From Bacteriovorax sp. UBA1852 (lineage in GTDB: Bacteria; Bdellovibrionota; Bacteriovoracia; Bacteriovoracales; Bacteriovoracaceae), in assembly GCA_002338505.1 (NCBI GenBank), contig DDIK01000164.1:1-17447 (forward strand): DNA of 17,447 nt. Direction: 5' to 3'. The notes under the pieces were generated by a model, which had not been told where the DNA came from, searched no databases, and worked only from the letters and a program-made list of their open reading frames with translations. The position numbers and the translations under genes were made by a program. Shown here one piece after another: positions 1-7,456 of this stretch. Within the stretch, counting starts at the first letter, position 1, and every line of letters starts with the position of its first letter.

Positions 1-891
1 TTTGATAAAGACCTAAGAATCGCTTCTACGGACAATCCAACCACCTTCAATCTCCATGAGACTGGTGAGACGATCAGATTAAGCTTTAATAATATCTCTA
101 AAGAAATGGCCACAGTTAATATCTATAGTGACCAGGAAAAAACCAAGAAAGTATTTAGCCAAAACACGCAAGAAAATGAAATAGAGTGGACCCCCAAATA
201 CATTGGAGACTATTATTGGCAAGTAGATTCAATATCTGATGACGAAAATGCACTCGAAAAGAAACAATCAACTGAACTTTCTCTAATTACGATCAGAAAT
301 ATTATTGCTAGAACCAAAGGACTCAACTCAACTTCAATGACCGTTGATAGCGATAAGCCCAAAGTTACTCTCAAGTGGAAAAAAACTTATAAAAGAGATC
401 GATACATGCTTACTATTATGAGTCAAAGCAAGAAAGTATTAGCAAGAAAGAAAGTATCAGGAAGTAGCGCATCTATTACATTTCCTAAGGTCGGAGATTT
501 TCTGTGGTCTATAGAACCGAGAAACAGAAAGAAGTACTTTGATAATTCTTCAACTCTCCCACTAAGCCTCTCCTTACCCGACAGGCCACAAACACCAACC
601 GTACCCCCAGTGCAAGTTATACGCTACAAAGGTATTCAAAAAAAAGAAGCCTACAGAATCAAGTTTGACCCTGTAGCAAATGCAACTCGCTATGAAATTG
701 AAATATATTCGGATGCAAACCTTAGCAACAGACTAGTTGCTGCAAAATCGAGAAAGAACTTCGTTTACTGGGTCAGTAAAAGAGAGGGTAAATTCTACTT
801 TAAGATGAGGTATACAGACAAGTGGGGCAGAAAAAGCGACTTTTCAAATGTTGGACAAATTGTCTTTCCTATATCACCATTAGTTAGGTAA
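1..891 (+). CDS. Fibronectin-type-III-like repeat protein, 5'-truncated (FecR-type context)
   Basis: The frame is open from base 1, so the ATG at 106 is probably internal and the gene starts upstream of the window. The visible 296 residues look like three beta-sandwich repeats of about 90 residues, each ending in a similar strand pattern: DYYWQVD, DFLWSIEP and FYFKMRYTDKWG. The last begins near AYRIKFDPVANATRYEIEIY, a typical FN3-like opening. No enzyme motif is visible. The stop overlaps the start of the next gene in TAATG, so the two are translationally coupled. Proteins with such C-terminal repeats next to a LysM protein often begin with a FecR domain, but that part is outside the window, so the link is inference. 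Probable envelope or periplasmic protein; partner and ligand unknown. Confidence 0.75.
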   Translation, partial: FDKDLRIASTDNPTTFNLHETGETIRLSFNNISKEMATVNIYSDQEKTKKVFSQNTQENEIEWTPKYIGDYYWQVDSISDDENALEKKQSTELSLITIRNIIARTKGLNSTSMTVDSDKPKVTLKWKKTYKRDRYMLTIMSQSKKVLARKKVSGSSASITFPKVGDFLWSIEPRNRKKYFDNSSTLPLSLSLPDRPQTPTVPPVQVIRYKGIQKKEAYRIKFDPVANATRYEIEIYSDANLSNRLVAAKSRKNFVYWVSKREGKFYFKMRYTDKWGRKSDFSNVGQIVFPISPLVR

Positions 892-1967
892 TGAAAAAAA
901 TTAAATTAATCACATTTATATTATCGCTTAGTATTTCTGGACTCAGTAGTGCACAGACGAGAACAAAGACGAACCTCCAGGAGCTTGAAGAACTTAGCCT
1001 TATTAAAGAAGACGACACACCAGCAGAACTAAAAAATAAATACTACCGTATTCCATACACTATAAAGAATGGTGACACCTTTTCAGGAATCATAAAGAAA
1101 TTCGTCAAGCTCAATAGCTTGATTGACGGCAATACACAGATGGTTCAAAAGACAATCAAGAACAACCCAAATATTGCTAGCTGGGACAACTTAAAAGCCG
1201 GTGAAGATATTTTTCTCTATGTTTCTCCAGTCTATATTGATAAATCTAAAATATCTTTCTACCTTGATAATCTAAAGAAAAAGCCGTTCAAAATGGCAAA
1301 GTTTCAGGCAAAGATAGACAAGAGATTCAATTCATCATTATTTTACATGGCAAGTTACGGTCAATTTACACAGCAAAACGCTACACTTGGATCAATTAAC
1401 TTCATAGAGGCATCACCAATTTCAATGGGCGGCTCAATTAGCTACTTTCCCAAGAAGTCACTTCTCGGTGTATCCGGCTCTGCCTACTATTCATACTTAC
1501 TACCGCCTTCAAGCAACATTAGCACCACTAAGGTTGATATCCCAGGAGAGGTTGGATTCAATGTATATGGCGAATATGACCTGGTTGACTATAACTTCAA
1601 TATTTATGGCGGCGTAGATTATGAGCGCTTTACAACTTTTGACCTTGAGACTACACAGGTTGAAAACAGAATTGCCCTTAATGAAAATAGTATATTCTAT
1701 GCCACTGTCGGAATCACAAATGTTTTTAATTACTTCAATAAAACTTTTCTCACAAAAGTAAGTCTCTCAAGAAGTGTTAGCTCAACTATCTCAACACAAG
1801 CAACAACATCACCAGCCCCTTACGAGGGTATGAAATACTTATTCTATGTTAATACTAAACTGACAAAGAAGGTCTTTGCCCACTCTTTACTCAAAATACA
1901 TCAAATGAACGCAAGTGATGATTTGACAACAGTTAGATTTGGGGTAGGAATAGGTTACTCACTATAA
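891..1967 (+). CDS. Secreted LysM-domain protein with beta-rich C-terminal domain
   Basis: 358 residues. Residues 1-21 form a signal peptide (KKIK, hydrophobic core, likely cut after SSA before Q22). A LysM-like domain spans about 54-111, with YTIKNGDTFSGI at the start, NNPNIASWDNLKAGEDIFLY at the end and a longer than usual middle, so it should bind peptidoglycan. Residues about 123-358 are alternating Gly/aromatic strands (for example ISMGGSISYF, GVGIGYSL at the end), resembling a small outer-membrane beta-barrel, though the last residue is Leu rather than Phe. The start codon overlaps the previous stop (TAATG) and has only a weak AGG ahead of it, consistent with coupling to the fibronectin-like gene. 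A role tethering or spanning the envelope is inferred; no enzyme motif is seen. Confidence 0.8.
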   Translation: MKKIKLITFILSLSISGLSSAQTRTKTNLQELEELSLIKEDDTPAELKNKYYRIPYTIKNGDTFSGIIKKFVKLNSLIDGNTQMVQKTIKNNPNIASWDNLKAGEDIFLYVSPVYIDKSKISFYLDNLKKKPFKMAKFQAKIDKRFNSSLFYMASYGQFTQQNATLGSINFIEASPISMGGSISYFPKKSLLGVSGSAYYSYLLPPSSNISTTKVDIPGEVGFNVYGEYDLVDYNFNIYGGVDYERFTTFDLETTQVENRIALNENSIFYATVGITNVFNYFNKTFLTKVSLSRSVSSTISTQATTSPAPYEGMKYLFYVNTKLTKKVFAHSLLKIHQMNASDDLTTVRFGVGIGYSL

Positions 1968-1986
1968 TTTTTGAGTTGAATTCCGA

Positions 1987-1992
1987 TATAAT
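1987..1992 (+). promoter_or_regulatory. Candidate -10 box for the receiver-domain gene
   Basis: A perfect TATAAT lies 20 bases after the LysM gene stop and about 35 bases before the GTG start of the receiver gene. No good -35 hexamer is present at 16-18 bases spacing (TTGAGT at 1971 is too close), so the assignment rests on the -10 and its position. Confidence 0.4.
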
Positions 1993-2027
1993 AGTAACAA
2001 TTAAAAAAATTATTAATGGAGATTCAC

Positions 2028-2459
2028 GTGAGCGTATCATCAGATAAAGTAGATAAAATTTCAAAAGCAATTAGCCAAACTGCAGTCACATTAATTCTTG
2101 AAGATATGACTAATGTTAGAGAGCAAATGGTGAATGATCTTAGACAGATTGGTGTCACAGGAAAAATTCTTGAAGCTGAAAATGTACAACAAGCAATTGA
2201 GCATACTCAAAAAGGCAAGATTGACATGATCATTTCAGACTGGAACTTACCTGACGGTACAGGACTAGACTTTCTGAAACAAACTAAGACAAATCCTACT
2301 ATTGCAAATATTCCTTTTATTATGTGTACAACAATGGATGAAATTACAAATATTATGGAGGCCATTGAAGAAGGAGCTACAGAATATATCGTCAAGCCAT
2401 GGGAAATTGACGAGCTTGCAGATAAGGTCCTCGACTCATGGACTAGAATCTATTCATAG
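2028..2459 (+). CDS. Stand-alone CheY-like response regulator (receiver domain only)
   Basis: A single receiver domain, 143 residues from the GTG at 2028. Phosphorylation-site residues are visible: acidic pair E25-D26 (LILEDM), phosphoacceptor D71 (IISDWNLPDGTGLDFL), switch Thr101 (FIMCTT) and conserved K123 (EYIVKPWE). There is no output domain, so it should work like CheY or a phosphorelay protein by binding a partner. Start choice: the frame can begin at ATG 2016, but that codon has no Shine-Dalgarno upstream, whereas GGAG at 2018-2021 sits 6 bases before GTG 2028 and overlaps the ATG, so GTG is preferred. No histidine kinase is adjacent. The gene appears monocistronic, with a TATAAT ahead and a palindromic terminator behind. 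The family call is firm; the process controlled is unknown. Confidence 0.93.
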   Translation: MSVSSDKVDKISKAISQTAVTLILEDMTNVREQMVNDLRQIGVTGKILEAENVQQAIEHTQKGKIDMIISDWNLPDGTGLDFLKQTKTNPTIANIPFIMCTTMDEITNIMEAIEEGATEYIVKPWEIDELADKVLDSWTRIYS

Positions 2460-2490
2460 CAATTAACACAATATTTTATTAATTGAAGTA

Positions 2491-2524
2491 AATGCCATCA
2501 TATGATGGCATTTCTCATTCTTTT
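2491..2524 (+). terminator. Palindromic terminator after the receiver gene
   Basis: A perfect 22-base palindrome (2491-2512, arms of 11 with the core ATGATGGCATT on the 3' side) is followed by a T-rich tail (TTTCTCATTCTTTT). It lies 31 bases after the stop codon. The tail is interrupted by C and A, so efficiency may be moderate; being symmetric, it could act on either strand. Confidence 0.65.
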
Positions 2525-2715
2525 GATCATTATCAAAGCACAAGAAGAACTCAAGATCTCCAGTCTAAACCCCTGATATTAAACGCCTTCCATATCCCAT
2601 TCTGTTTATAAAGCACATCTTTAGAACTCTTACTGATTTCTCATATAAAATTAGATAAGCATTTAATTTTAAAAGTAAATTCTCCGATATATAGGAAAGG
2701 AAAAATTAACTAGAG

Positions 2716-5700
2716 ATGAGAATTTTTAAGCTTATAACATTCACCGCAATTTTAGTCATGTTCTCTTCTTGTAACGAGAAGTTAACAAGTATCACTGCAA
2801 ACCTCTCAATTCCCAACGCGATTGGAGATGTTATTCCAGATGTCATCGACAATGTGATCATGGCAAAGAACACAACTAAGTTTCTACAAGTAAAAATCAC
2901 GTCATCTAGCTCCCAGTTTATCTGTTCAAAAGACTTCATTTCACTAGAATCTGATGATACTAACCTCATTGATAGTGAAAATATAACGGTGGGAGGTAAT
3001 TCTCCATTTTGTGAGTTGGGACTCACTCCTAAACCAAATCAAGCTGGTCAAACTGAAGTTACGATTAAAGTTAACGATGGTGTACAGACATCAGAGGCTT
3101 CATTTGAAATAACTGTTGAAGTTCCCGCAAAACTTGCAATAAAGACTGCTCCAACATTTCCTTCAAATATTGTTCGTGATAGTACACAGACATTTGAGTA
3201 CGTAATTACCAATAATGGCGAAAAAGAAGCAACGGCCATAAGTTTAGAGGCCATATCACCTCCGTTTACTCTCTTAACAGGAGATGCAAGTGATTGTGGA
3301 ACAACTCTCGCCGTAGGAGATGAATGTAAGGTAAGAGTGGAATTTACTTCAGAAGGAGAGACAACGACTCCTGAGTCTGAAACTCTTAAGATTAACTACT
3401 TCGATACATATATCCAAACGTCACTCACAGATACGATGACCGCGACAGGTTCACCATATGCAGCAACACTAGCTCCACAACACCCAACCAATGGTGCCAA
3501 TCTACTTGATTGGATTGAAAATAGTCATGCAAATGTTTACGACGCATCTAATGACGTAGCGTGTACGGTGCCAGGAGTTGAGTCTCGAAGTGAATGCCTA
3601 CATGGCGGTACACTCTTAGAGATGGTCTTACCAAACTTCTCAAGTTGCGTGGGCCTTAGTTTTTCTGACTCACTCGATGCCTTCAATTGGTCTTGCTATG
3701 TTAATGGTTCTACTCAAGCAGTTGCATACTCAACGGGTCTTAAATCAACTTCAGGCCTAAGAGATCTTGTAAATGCCACTAGCTTTAAAGCAAATTATCT
3801 CAATGTAGAGTTTGGTGGAAAAGTTGTCTACCGATCAGATAATGCTGGTGGAGCCTGGTGGACAAATACAGTCAAAGCTGGACCGGCAAATGCAACAGGT
3901 AACCCAGTTTTTACAAATACTAGTGGAGTAAATAGTGGAGACATCCTCACCTATATGAATAATGTAAATACCAATGGTATCTTTGTAAGAACTTCTAAAG
4001 TTGCTTTCATTGGTCTTGGAAGTTCTAAAATCAAAATGACTTTTGATGATCAAGACGCAGCAACAACAAGACAATGCCATGTTGGAGATGGCTCACAGGA
4101 TACTGGAGTTGATGGACGCGCGACTTTCTTTTGTATCAATTCATCAAGTAGTTTTCTGTGGATTGAAAACTTTGAACTTGATGGTGAAAATGCATCTGGG
4201 GGGCAAAACGCACAAATTGCACTTGGGATATATGGAGGACACTTTAGTACCATCAAAGACCTTGATATTTATAATATTGAAGACGATGTAATTCTTTATC
4301 AAACAGTTGCAAATAATGACACAACTCTCTACTCATATGAAAATATATCTATTAATGCCAATACTAATACATCATATGGCTCAACTAATGGAATAGATTT
4401 TAATACTTCTAGAATTAGAGGAACAATTGCTAAAAATATAGAAATCAATAATGTTAGTGCAACGGGAATAGATCTCTCAGCTGCATCCACATGTATCTTT
4501 AGTGACTTTGAATCAATAACTATTAATAACGTCGCGACAGGTATAGACTTTGATTGTGGAGCTGAAAAAATGGCATTTAAGAATGTTGAAATCTCAACGA
4601 CAAGCTCTGACGCTATAACTTGTGCAGCTGCCACACCTAAGGATAAATACTTCACTAACTTTAAGGCCTCTAATATTGATGCTTATGCTGTCAACTGTGC
4701 AGGCCTGACTGAATCAAGATTTTTAAACTCTCAGATATCCAATGTGGCCAACGGTCTATATATTGGATCTGATAATACAATTGTTGGCTCGACTCTTTCT
4801 GGAGCAACAGGAACTCTTATCGAATCAGGAGTTCGAACAATTGCGATTGCTAATACTCTAACAAATGCAGATACGGCATTAGACTTTACAAGTAGCACTC
4901 TTTTCCACAATAACCTTGTTGTTAATAATGCTACAGGGTATATATCAGCATCAAGTAATAACCTACGTATAAGCAACTCAATAATAACTAACAATACAGT
5001 AGGAATCAACTTTAATAATGCAAGCAATAACAAAGTCTTTGGAAGTATCGTCATGGGAAATACAGGAAACTGTGTAGTTGTCGGAGGTACTGATCAAAGT
5101 CTTACTAATTCAACATGTTCTGCAATGGGCGCAGAAGACGAAGCAGTGACTGCAAATTTCTCAAGTGCTAGGTTCTACTTTGGAAAAACGGCAGATGCGA
5201 CTTTCACAGGTCCTGTTAATGATGCGACAAACTCAACGCCACTTCTTTCAAGTCAGCCACAACAGTCTTTTGCAAATATTAATGATTGGCTAAATTTTGA
5301 TAATGAATTTCGAACAATCATTAAATATGACACCGGATTTAGTGCCACCTACCCTGATCAAACAGAAAATAGAGGCCTATGTACCACTGGTAACACATGT
5401 GCAACTTTTGATTTTAGTCTAAGAACAAATGATGTGCTTGTTAAAGAATCAGCAAACTTTTATACGACTGGTGGGACATTCACACCGGTAGATGACTTTC
5501 CTCCTAATAGCACCGACAATTGTCCGAGTGATATTGATGGAAATGAATTCTATGAAGATGATTTAAATTTAGATTACTATGACGGTATAAATGCTATCGA
5601 GGCCACAGGCGATACTGATGGAGTTTGTGAAGTTGGTGAACAATGTCGCAATCGCTTTCTTAAAAATGCTATTGAAGTTTTAGCTGATAGTATTGGCGAC

Positions 5701-5853
5701 GATGACGGACTATGTGAAGAAAATGAAACCTGCATTTACACACCAAATATTGGAAGCTATCAAGGTCATGGTGACACAACAAGAACATGTGTCTTTCAAG
5801 ACAACACGATTACTGGTGTAACGATCCTTAGATATGAGAATAACGGAAGATAG
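2716..5853 (+). CDS. Giant surface lipoprotein: Ig-like domains, beta-helix, Asp/Cys-rich tail
   Basis: 1045 residues. A lipoprotein signal ends in FSSC with the lipid-bearing Cys at 19. Residues about 45-140 are Ig/cadherin-like (ending VTIKVNDGVQTSEASFEITV). Residues about 145-245 resemble CARDB or choice-of-anchor D domains (FEYVITNNGEKEATAISLEA, then a Cys pair). Residues about 260-850 form a right-handed parallel beta-helix: short Asn/Ile/Ser-rich rungs such as IENFELDG, IKDLDIYNIEDD, AKNIEINNVSATGIDL and ISNSIITNNTVGINF. The tail carries three similar loops (RGLCTTGNTC, DGVCEVGEQC, DGLCEENETC), the latter two preceded by Asp-rich calcium-loop-like stretches. Beta-helix proteins are often polysaccharide lyases or adhesins, but no catalytic residues could be identified. 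TAA at 2707 blocks any further upstream start; the Shine-Dalgarno is weak (AGGAAAGG is about 15 bases away). It ends 8 bases from the convergent methyltransferase gene. Confidence 0.85.
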   Translation: MRIFKLITFTAILVMFSSCNEKLTSITANLSIPNAIGDVIPDVIDNVIMAKNTTKFLQVKITSSSSQFICSKDFISLESDDTNLIDSENITVGGNSPFCELGLTPKPNQAGQTEVTIKVNDGVQTSEASFEITVEVPAKLAIKTAPTFPSNIVRDSTQTFEYVITNNGEKEATAISLEAISPPFTLLTGDASDCGTTLAVGDECKVRVEFTSEGETTTPESETLKINYFDTYIQTSLTDTMTATGSPYAATLAPQHPTNGANLLDWIENSHANVYDASNDVACTVPGVESRSECLHGGTLLEMVLPNFSSCVGLSFSDSLDAFNWSCYVNGSTQAVAYSTGLKSTSGLRDLVNATSFKANYLNVEFGGKVVYRSDNAGGAWWTNTVKAGPANATGNPVFTNTSGVNSGDILTYMNNVNTNGIFVRTSKVAFIGLGSSKIKMTFDDQDAATTRQCHVGDGSQDTGVDGRATFFCINSSSSFLWIENFELDGENASGGQNAQIALGIYGGHFSTIKDLDIYNIEDDVILYQTVANNDTTLYSYENISINANTNTSYGSTNGIDFNTSRIRGTIAKNIEINNVSATGIDLSAASTCIFSDFESITINNVATGIDFDCGAEKMAFKNVEISTTSSDAITCAAATPKDKYFTNFKASNIDAYAVNCAGLTESRFLNSQISNVANGLYIGSDNTIVGSTLSGATGTLIESGVRTIAIANTLTNADTALDFTSSTLFHNNLVVNNATGYISASSNNLRISNSIITNNTVGINFNNASNNKVFGSIVMGNTGNCVVVGGTDQSLTNSTCSAMGAEDEAVTANFSSARFYFGKTADATFTGPVNDATNSTPLLSSQPQQSFANINDWLNFDNEFRTIIKYDTGFSATYPDQTENRGLCTTGNTCATFDFSLRTNDVLVKESANFYTTGGTFTPVDDFPPNSTDNCPSDIDGNEFYEDDLNLDYYDGINAIEATGDTDGVCEVGEQCRNRFLKNAIEVLADSIGDDDGLCEENETCIYTPNIGSYQGHGDTTRTCVFQDNTITGVTILRYENNGR

Positions 5854-5861
5854 AACTCTTA

Positions 5862-6521
5862 TTACTCTTTTTGTAAAATGATGACATTATCACCAAGAAT
5901 TTCAACTCTCAAAGAATAAGTATCGCTGATCCATTTAAAGGTCTCTTCTGTGAAGAAAATAACATGAGTAGAGTCTCTTCTGTAATACCAATTATTAAAA
6001 TCAATTGATTCATTATAAAGCTTAGTCATGACTCCAAGATATCCTTGAGGATTAAGAAGATTGAGAAGTAACTCTAGTTCTTTCTTTGGTTCAAAGAAGT
6101 GCTCAAAAACTTCAGTAGAAGTAATAAAGTCATATGTTTTACAGAGAAGCTCTTGGTCATTCTTAAAATAAGGATCATAGTCATCAACAATAAAACCATG
6201 CTCTTTGAAAATAACAGACAGCGTTGGTCCAGGGCCACTTCCAAAATCAAGGCCACAATCTGCTTCATCGAGCTTATTCATTAAAGGCTTAATAAGCATA
6301 TTTAAAAAAGCACGATAACCTTGATCCAGAGGATTATTAGTATGTTCATTATACTTCTTTATCTCAATATCGCTTGTGGGCAGTTGTTTGGGCTCAAGAT
6401 AAATGAGCTTACAGCGAAAGCATTGATAATAGAGTCTATGTTGATTAAACTTCTTATCAGTTCTTTGGTTATCATCATGAAATATTTCACAATCATGTGA
6501 ATGGCATAGAGGACATTGCAT
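5862..6521 (-). CDS. Zinc-ribbon class I SAM-dependent methyltransferase
   Basis: 219 residues. The N-terminus has a four-cysteine zinc-ribbon-like knuckle (C3-x2-C6 and C34-x2-C37). A class I methyltransferase fold follows: motif I LDFGSGPGPT at 91-100 binds SAM, the acidic end of strand 2 lies near VDDYDPY (113-118), and DFITSTEVFEHFFEP at 131-145 is the post-I signature of the Methyltransf_23 type. The ending (HVIFFTEETFKWI) fits the same group. The substrate cannot be read from sequence; such zinc-ribbon forms include sugar, lipid and small-molecule methylases. The ATG overlaps the stop of the upstream START-like gene (TAATG on the minus strand) and has no Shine-Dalgarno, so it depends on coupled translation. 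The gene ends 8 bases from the convergent lipoprotein gene, with no room for a separate terminator. Confidence 0.9.
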   Translation of the reverse strand: MQCPLCHSHDCEIFHDDNQRTDKKFNQHRLYYQCFRCKLIYLEPKQLPTSDIEIKKYNEHTNNPLDQGYRAFLNMLIKPLMNKLDEADCGLDFGSGPGPTLSVIFKEHGFIVDDYDPYFKNDQELLCKTYDFITSTEVFEHFFEPKKELELLLNLLNPQGYLGVMTKLYNESIDFNNWYYRRDSTHVIFFTEETFKWISDTYSLRVEILGDNVIILQKE

Positions 6522-7240
6522 TAATTAACTTTGCTTTGGACTTTATTTTGAACTTTATTTTGAACCTTATTTTGAACCTTATTATAGATAAAACTTGGAT
6601 TGATTTCGATATTATCTTTCTTTAGCTGTTCTCTAAGATGGGCCATAAAGCGATAGGGCCATTGTTGTTGGACAAGATTAACAATGAAGCTCGGCAAAAG
6701 ACCCCCAAAATCATTTAAGAATGCCATTTCAACAGTTGTAGTACCTGGTTTTCCAGGCCTTATGATCGAATAACCATCATAAGTGATGCCGCGAACATGT
6801 TTCTTTCCAATAGGTCGCAATTCATGTTGAACAGAGCGAATATCGACATTCACTGTCATGTCGGCTGGTGTAAAAACGGCAAGGTTATAAACTACAAATT
6901 CGCGATCATTGAAAGGCCAAGGCGCGTCATAGCGGTAATAAACGACAGCATTCTCGAGGCTCTTTCTTTCGACTACTTTTGACTCTTTCAAATTAGGCAT
7001 CCACTCCGTTTTTCTTGTATCATCTGACAGAACGGTAAGAACCTTAGAAATATTATGATCAAGTACAGCTTTAAACTTTAAAGGAATCAACCCTGAGGGA
7101 TGCTTATAATTAACAGGCTCATATACAGTAATCCCTTTATGATCTTTTAAAACTGTCCACTTGATATCTCGTAATTTTGAAGAGCTGTGCGCAGAAGAAA
7201 AAGTAAGTAAAACTGATAGTAAAAAATAAAGTAATTTCAT
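6521..7240 (-). CDS. Exported START-like lipid-binding protein
   Basis: 239 residues from the ATG at 7240. The frame extends to a TTG at 7276, but the ATG begins a clean signal peptide (KLLYFLLSVLLTFSSAHSS) and the TTG lies inside a promoter-like -35 box. The mature part matches the START/SRPBCC hydrophobic-pocket fold: IKWTVLKDHKGITVYE at the start, VLTVLSDDTRKTEWMPNLK, VYYRYDAPWPFNDREFV (the PWP-x2-DRE signature typical of START proteins) and a C-terminal helix VQQQWPYRFMAHLREQL. It should carry or sense a lipid in the periplasm. The C-terminus is a KVQN repeat tail encoded by a 12-base tandem repeat. It is the first gene of a two-gene unit with the methyltransferase, so methylation of a lipid or envelope component is a possible shared theme (inference). 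Confidence 0.87.
   Translation of the reverse strand: MKLLYFLLSVLLTFSSAHSSSKLRDIKWTVLKDHKGITVYEPVNYKHPSGLIPLKFKAVLDHNISKVLTVLSDDTRKTEWMPNLKESKVVERKSLENAVVYYRYDAPWPFNDREFVVYNLAVFTPADMTVNVDIRSVQHELRPIGKKHVRGITYDGYSIIRPGKPGTTTVEMAFLNDFGGLLPSFIVNLVQQQWPYRFMAHLREQLKKDNIEINPSFIYNKVQNKVQNKVQNKVQSKVN
6529..6588 (-). repeat. 12-base in-frame tandem repeat (about 5 units) encoding KVQN
   Basis: On the plus strand CTTTATTTTGAA occurs at 6541-6552 and identically at 6553-6564, with one change at 6565-6576. Divergent units flank it at 6529-6540 and 6577-6588. On the coding strand each unit reads NKVQ, giving the extreme C-terminus of the START-like protein. Units are a multiple of three, so copy-number change would alter tail length, not frame. 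Confidence 0.85.
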
Positions 7241-7247
7241 GAACAAT

Positions 7248-7276
7248 ATTCTAATTCTATCCCATGAATTAAGCAA
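7248..7276 (-). promoter_or_regulatory. Candidate promoter of the START-methyltransferase operon, placing the start near the ATG
   Basis: On the minus strand TTGCTT (7276-7271), a 17-base spacer and TAGAAT (7253-7248) form a sigma70-like promoter. The ATG begins 7 bases after the -10, so transcription would start at or within a base or two of the ATG. No Shine-Dalgarno exists before this ATG, which agrees with a leaderless mRNA. Confidence 0.45.
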
Positions 7277-7292
7277 CTAGTGAAAAAACACC

Positions 7293-7320
7293 TTGACTAA
7301 GAAGTTAAAATCACTAGAAT
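7293..7320 (+). promoter_or_regulatory. Promoter of tRNA-Cys
   Basis: TTGACT (7293-7298), a 16-base spacer and TAGAAT (7315-7320) give a good sigma70-type promoter. The tRNA begins 16 bases after the -10. It is divergent from the START-operon promoter, with the two -35 regions about 17 bases apart. Confidence 0.75.
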
Positions 7321-7335
7321 GAAATTTCTTATTTT

Positions 7336-7414
7336 GGTCGGGTGCCGGAGTGGTCTAACGGCGCAGTTTGCAAAACTGTTGATATCATCGGTTCAAATCC
7401 GATCCCGACCTCCA
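7336..7414 (+). tRNA. tRNA-Cys (anticodon GCA), CCA encoded
   Basis: The cloverleaf folds fully: a 7-bp acceptor stem (GGTCGGG with CCCGACC), D-stem CCG/CGG, anticodon stem GCAGT/ACTGT with loop TTGCAAA and anticodon GCA at 7370-7372, a 7-base variable region, and T-arm ATCGG/CCGAT with loop TTCAAAT. The discriminator base at 7411 is T, a known identity element for cysteine tRNAs, and CCA follows at 7412-7414. It is a single-gene transcript with its own promoter and terminator. Confidence 0.96.
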
Positions 7415-7421
7415 TTAAAAA

Positions 7422-7456
7422 AGCCATTAGTTGAACGACTAATGGCTTTTTTTTTA
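7422..7456 (+). terminator. Strong intrinsic terminator of tRNA-Cys
   Basis: A perfect 9-bp stem (AGCCATTAG at 7422-7430 with CTAATGGCT at 7439-7447), an 8-base loop and an uninterrupted T run to about 7455. It starts 7 bases after the tRNA CCA end. Confidence 0.93.
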
